NCBI GenBank assembly: GCA_029939035.1
Contig: JAOZTS010000056.1
Span: forward strand, 1 to 7,226
From: Candidatus Altimarinota bacterium
Lineage (GTDB): Bacteria; Patescibacteriota; Gracilibacteria; UBA1369; LOWO2-01-FULL-3
Reading direction: 5' to 3'
DNA length: 7,226 nt
Below, piece after piece: positions 4,766 to 7,226 of the stretch. A model generated the notes under the pieces. It searched no databases. It saw only the letters and a list, made by a program, of their open reading frames with translations, and had not been told where the DNA came from. The translations under genes were made by a program, and so were the position numbers. How positions within the stretch are numbered: the first letter of the stretch is position 1; each line of letters opens with the position of its first letter.

Positions 4766-7122
4766 TTTAGTGCTTTTACATCTTCTGGATCATCGCCGTG
4801 CTTGCAAATGTAGTCTTGATGTTTTGTGATGTGCGCTCTGAGTTCGCGTAGGATTTTGTCCTTCTTCTTGGCAATTGATTTGTTGTGCTTTGCTCCTTCT
4901 TTGACGAGATTGATTGCGAGGTGGTAACAGCTAACTCCATTGATAACTTTTAGGTCGAATGGCGTTGTGGTTGAACCTTCTTCGCGGTAGCCGTGGAGTG
5001 TGAATCTGTCGGATGTTGTGTATGGCCATAGGATTTGTTCGACGTCGTTGACGTATCCGTGATAGTTGAAGACAACTGGTTTGTCTTTTGTGAAAAATTT
5101 GTTTACTCCTGCTTCTGTTTGGCAAACTCCATCGTGATAGTAATCACCGAGTCCTATGGATGTTAGCTCTGAAACATTTACGTATCGTATTTTGAGTTCT
5201 GGCGCGATGTCTTTACACATTTTGACGGCGAAGAGAGCTTCTTGGGTGAGGTAGTCACCTGCTGATGCAAGGACTACGTCAGGATTTTTGCTACCTTCTT
5301 TTCCGCCTACCCATTCCCAAATGGCAATCCCGTGTTTGGCTTGTTTCTCAGCTTCTTTGAGTGTGAGCCATTGTGGAAGAGGTCGTTTTCCTGCGACGAT
5401 TACGCAGATTTTATCCTGCGAAGTCATTGTTTCTTTGACGGCAACTAGCATGCTGTTTACGTCAGCCGGATAATAGATTTGGCAGAATTTTCCGTGTTTT
5501 TGTAGAATACTTGATACGAAACTTGGGTTTTGGTGGGAGAATCCGTTGTGGTCTTGCCTCCAACCGAGACTTGAGTTGATATAAACTGCAGAGGCCACTG
5601 GCTTTCTCCAAGGGACCCTGAATGCTTGTTTTAGGAATTTTGCGTATTGATCAACCATACTGGTAATGATCGTCGTGAAAGCTTCATAACTCACTAGCAC
5701 TCCGTGGCGTCCTGTTAGCAAATAGCCTTGATACCAACCTTGAAGTGTATGTTCTGAAAGCAATTCCATTGCCCTTCCGTCCGGCGAAAGATGTTCGTCT
5801 GTGGGTGAAAGTGGCCACATGTAGGCTCTTTTTGTTTTCTCAAAAATCGCTGATAACTTGTTTGATTCGAGTTCATCAGGACAGAATAGACGGAAATTTT
5901 TCTTGTTTTCTCCGAAAATATCTCGGAAAAGTTTTCCCGCTTCGAGCATACTTGAGGCTTGAACCTCTCCTCGTTTTTTAATTTTTACTGCGTATTTTGA
6001 AAGGCGTGGGATTTTGAGTTTCTTGTACTGTGAGCCACCTATTGCGTGCTTGCACATTCCCATTCTGTAGTTACCTTTTGGTACGAATTGCATCACTTCT
6101 TTTTTTGGTCGCCCTTTTTCGTCTACTAATTCGTTTACGCGATAGCTCTTTAACCATTTGTTGACTGCTTTTAGTGCGTCTGGATCTTTATTTGGGTGAT
6201 CGATAGGAATTCCGTGAGCGTGGAATGATCCTTCGACTGCGTGTCCATGATATTTGTGAACACCCTTCCATCCTTTTGGAGTTCTCAGCAGAATGACCGG
6301 CCATTTTGGTTTTAATACAGCCTTTTTCGAGCTTCGTGCTTTTTTCTGAACTGCTCGTATCATCTTGTAAGCTTTCTCTGTTGCTGCTAACATTTTCGCT
6401 TCAACATTTGGTCCTTTTACTATTAATGGTTCGTATCCGTATCCAATGAACAAGTGTGTGAGTTCTTCGTCGCTCATTGTTCCGTAGAGTGTTGGATTTG
6501 AAATTTTGTATCCGTTAATATGGACAATTGGGAGAACTGCTCCGGATGTTTTTGGGTTCAAAAATTTATTACTGTGCCAAGCTGCTGCTATTGGTCCTGA
6601 TTCTGCTTCTCCGTCTCCAATTGCTACCGCTGTGATAAGATCTGGGTTGTCGAGGACTGATCCAAATGCTGTTGAGAGGCTGTAGCCGAGCTCTCCCCCT
6701 TCGAGAATCGAGCCAGGTACTGTTGGAGTTACGTGGCTTGGGAAAGGGCTATGTGGCCAGCTGAAGTCTTTTACAATGTTGCCCATTCCTTTCTTGTTGA
6801 CTGGGTATTTTTTGTAAAATTTATCCAACGTTCCTTCTGCAAAAAGGTTTGCGAGGATAGCTGGAGCTCCGTGTCCCGGACCTGTAACGAAAAGCATTTT
6901 GCATTTATGTTTCGAAACCAAGTAATTCATACTCGCATAAATGAAGTTCAATCCTGGGACTGTTCCCCAGTGACCAAGAATTCTTGCTTTGAAATGCTTA
7001 GGTTCTAATTTCTCTTCAAGAAGGAAATTTTCTTTCAAATAAAGTTGGGCTGCACCAATATAATCAGTGTATCGAAGGTATTTCTTCAACCACTGCACAG
7101 CTTTTGGGTTTACTTTAGCCAT
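4759..7122 (-). CDS. xfp: Xylulose-5-phosphate/fructose-6-phosphate phosphoketolase
   Basis: A full-length 787-residue thiamine-diphosphate enzyme that splits xylulose-5-P (or fructose-6-P) with phosphate into acetyl-phosphate and glyceraldehyde-3-P (or erythrose-4-P), the key step of heterofermentative or bifid-type sugar breakdown. Visible motifs: GHWGT with His51, GPGHG with His84, PSH with His130, EGGELGYSL (141-149), the ThDP motif GDGEAESG...HINGYKI (169-176, 201-207), AHGIP with His303, CPDE (414-417), LSEH with Glu457 (aligns with the cofactor-activating Glu479 of Bifidobacterium XFP), TGRHG (470-474), WRQDHNGFSH with His525/His530, and AGKRPLPQW (577-585). All expected catalytic residues are present. 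After LSEH the text reads LQGWYQGY where I recall CEGWLEGY in most homologues, a mild divergence. It is the first gene of an operon with nfo. Acetate kinase is not in the window. Confidence 0.97.
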   Translation of the reverse strand: MAKVNPKAVQWLKKYLRYTDYIGAAQLYLKENFLLEEKLEPKHFKARILGHWGTVPGLNFIYASMNYLVSKHKCKMLFVTGPGHGAPAILANLFAEGTLDKFYKKYPVNKKGMGNIVKDFSWPHSPFPSHVTPTVPGSILEGGELGYSLSTAFGSVLDNPDLITAVAIGDGEAESGPIAAAWHSNKFLNPKTSGAVLPIVHINGYKISNPTLYGTMSDEELTHLFIGYGYEPLIVKGPNVEAKMLAATEKAYKMIRAVQKKARSSKKAVLKPKWPVILLRTPKGWKGVHKYHGHAVEGSFHAHGIPIDHPNKDPDALKAVNKWLKSYRVNELVDEKGRPKKEVMQFVPKGNYRMGMCKHAIGGSQYKKLKIPRLSKYAVKIKKRGEVQASSMLEAGKLFRDIFGENKKNFRLFCPDELESNKLSAIFEKTKRAYMWPLSPTDEHLSPDGRAMELLSEHTLQGWYQGYLLTGRHGVLVSYEAFTTIITSMVDQYAKFLKQAFRVPWRKPVASAVYINSSLGWRQDHNGFSHQNPSFVSSILQKHGKFCQIYYPADVNSMLVAVKETMTSQDKICVIVAGKRPLPQWLTLKEAEKQAKHGIAIWEWVGGKEGSKNPDVVLASAGDYLTQEALFAVKMCKDIAPELKIRYVNVSELTSIGLGDYYHDGVCQTEAGVNKFFTKDKPVVFNYHGYVNDVEQILWPYTTSDRFTLHGYREEGSTTTPFDLKVINGVSCYHLAINLVKEGAKHNKSIAKKKDKILRELRAHITKHQDYICKHGDDPEDVKALKW

Positions 7123-7144
7123 AAGAATGAAGTTTATAAAAGTT

Positions 7145-7168
7145 TTCTATGAAAATTTTATCATAGAA
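7145..7168. promoter_or_regulatory. 24-bp inverted repeat over the xfp -10 box, possible operator
   Basis: TTCTATGA (7145-7152) is a perfect inverted repeat of TCATAGAA (7161-7168) around an 8-bp AT-only centre. The centre contains the predicted -10 box, and the left arm reaches the start site, so a dimeric repressor here would block polymerase. The protein is unknown. An RNA hairpin is unlikely because most of the repeat lies upstream of the predicted start. Confidence 0.5.
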
Positions 7169-7183
7169 TGGTTTATTCGTGAA
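7155..7183 (-). promoter_or_regulatory. Candidate xfp-nfo operon promoter
   Basis: On the minus strand TTCACG (7178-7183) and TAAAAT (7155-7160) are 17 bp apart. The start would be near 7148, leaving about 25 nt to the ATG at 7122 with no Shine-Dalgarno site. TATGAT (7160-7165) is an alternative -10 box. A dyad covers the same place. Confidence 0.45.
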
Positions 7184-7226
7184 TGTGATGTCGGACTGTT
7201 TATCTTGTAAAGATGAAACTGGTTAC

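Noticed and set aside
6733..7008. Plus-strand open frame of 91 codons
   Set aside because: Antisense to the conserved N-terminal ThDP domain of phosphoketolase.
7202..7214. Small inverted repeat ATCTT-GTA-AAGAT at the right edge
   Set aside because: Five-base arms in AT-rich DNA are expected by chance, and there is no T-run.

Overview
The window is bacterial chromosomal DNA of moderate-to-low GC. It carries two complete tRNA genes with encoded CCA ends, one of them a class II tRNA-Tyr with the long variable arm typical of bacteria. It also carries canonical sigma70-type promoters (TTGACT/TATACT, TTGCTT/TATAAT) and peptidoglycan synthesis (murB). The standard code fits: the antitoxin ends in TGA inside a classic ATGA overlap, and no long gene contains an in-frame TGA. 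None of the nine chromosomal starts has a clear AGGAGG-type Shine-Dalgarno site. Genes are tightly packed, and phosphoketolase stands where one might expect a conventional glycolytic gene. A small-genome, fermentative lineage such as a candidate-phyla-radiation (Patescibacteria) member is a reasonable guess, but it is inference and not proven by the sequence.

Layout from left to right. The C-terminally cut murB (1-699, minus) diverges from tRNA-Thr(TGT) (773-848, plus), and their predicted promoters overlap. Behind the tRNA lies a structured, non-coding trailer with a 12-bp hairpin, then a rho-independent terminator (927-958). Next is a type II toxin-antitoxin pair (Phd/YefM-like antitoxin 1024-1251; RelE/ParE-like toxin 1248-1535) driven by a strong promoter that carries two identical 17-bp repeats. 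A YajQ-family nucleotide-binding protein (1576-2070) follows on the plus strand and converges with the next gene across only 5 bp.

The middle is a two-gene minus-strand unit: a four-helix membrane protein of unknown role (3003-3419) followed 3 bp later by a branched-chain aminotransferase, ilvE (2076-2999). It diverges from tRNA-Tyr(GTA) (3542-3626). A 60-residue AbrB-like swapped-hairpin protein (3658-3840, minus) sits next, with an AT-rich palindrome and repeat just upstream.

The right half is a minus-strand operon: full-length xylulose-5-phosphate/fructose-6-phosphate phosphoketolase (4759-7122) and endonuclease IV (3929-4765), which overlap by 7 nt with a GTG start for nfo. A 24-bp dyad is centred on the predicted -10 box of this operon. 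Phosphoketolase would make acetyl-phosphate from sugar phosphates, endonuclease IV repairs abasic sites, and IlvE handles branched-chain amino nitrogen. Nothing here points to a large new system. The most notable points are regulatory: the toxin-antitoxin operator repeats, the tRNA-Thr trailer, the xfp dyad, and the xfp-nfo coupling.
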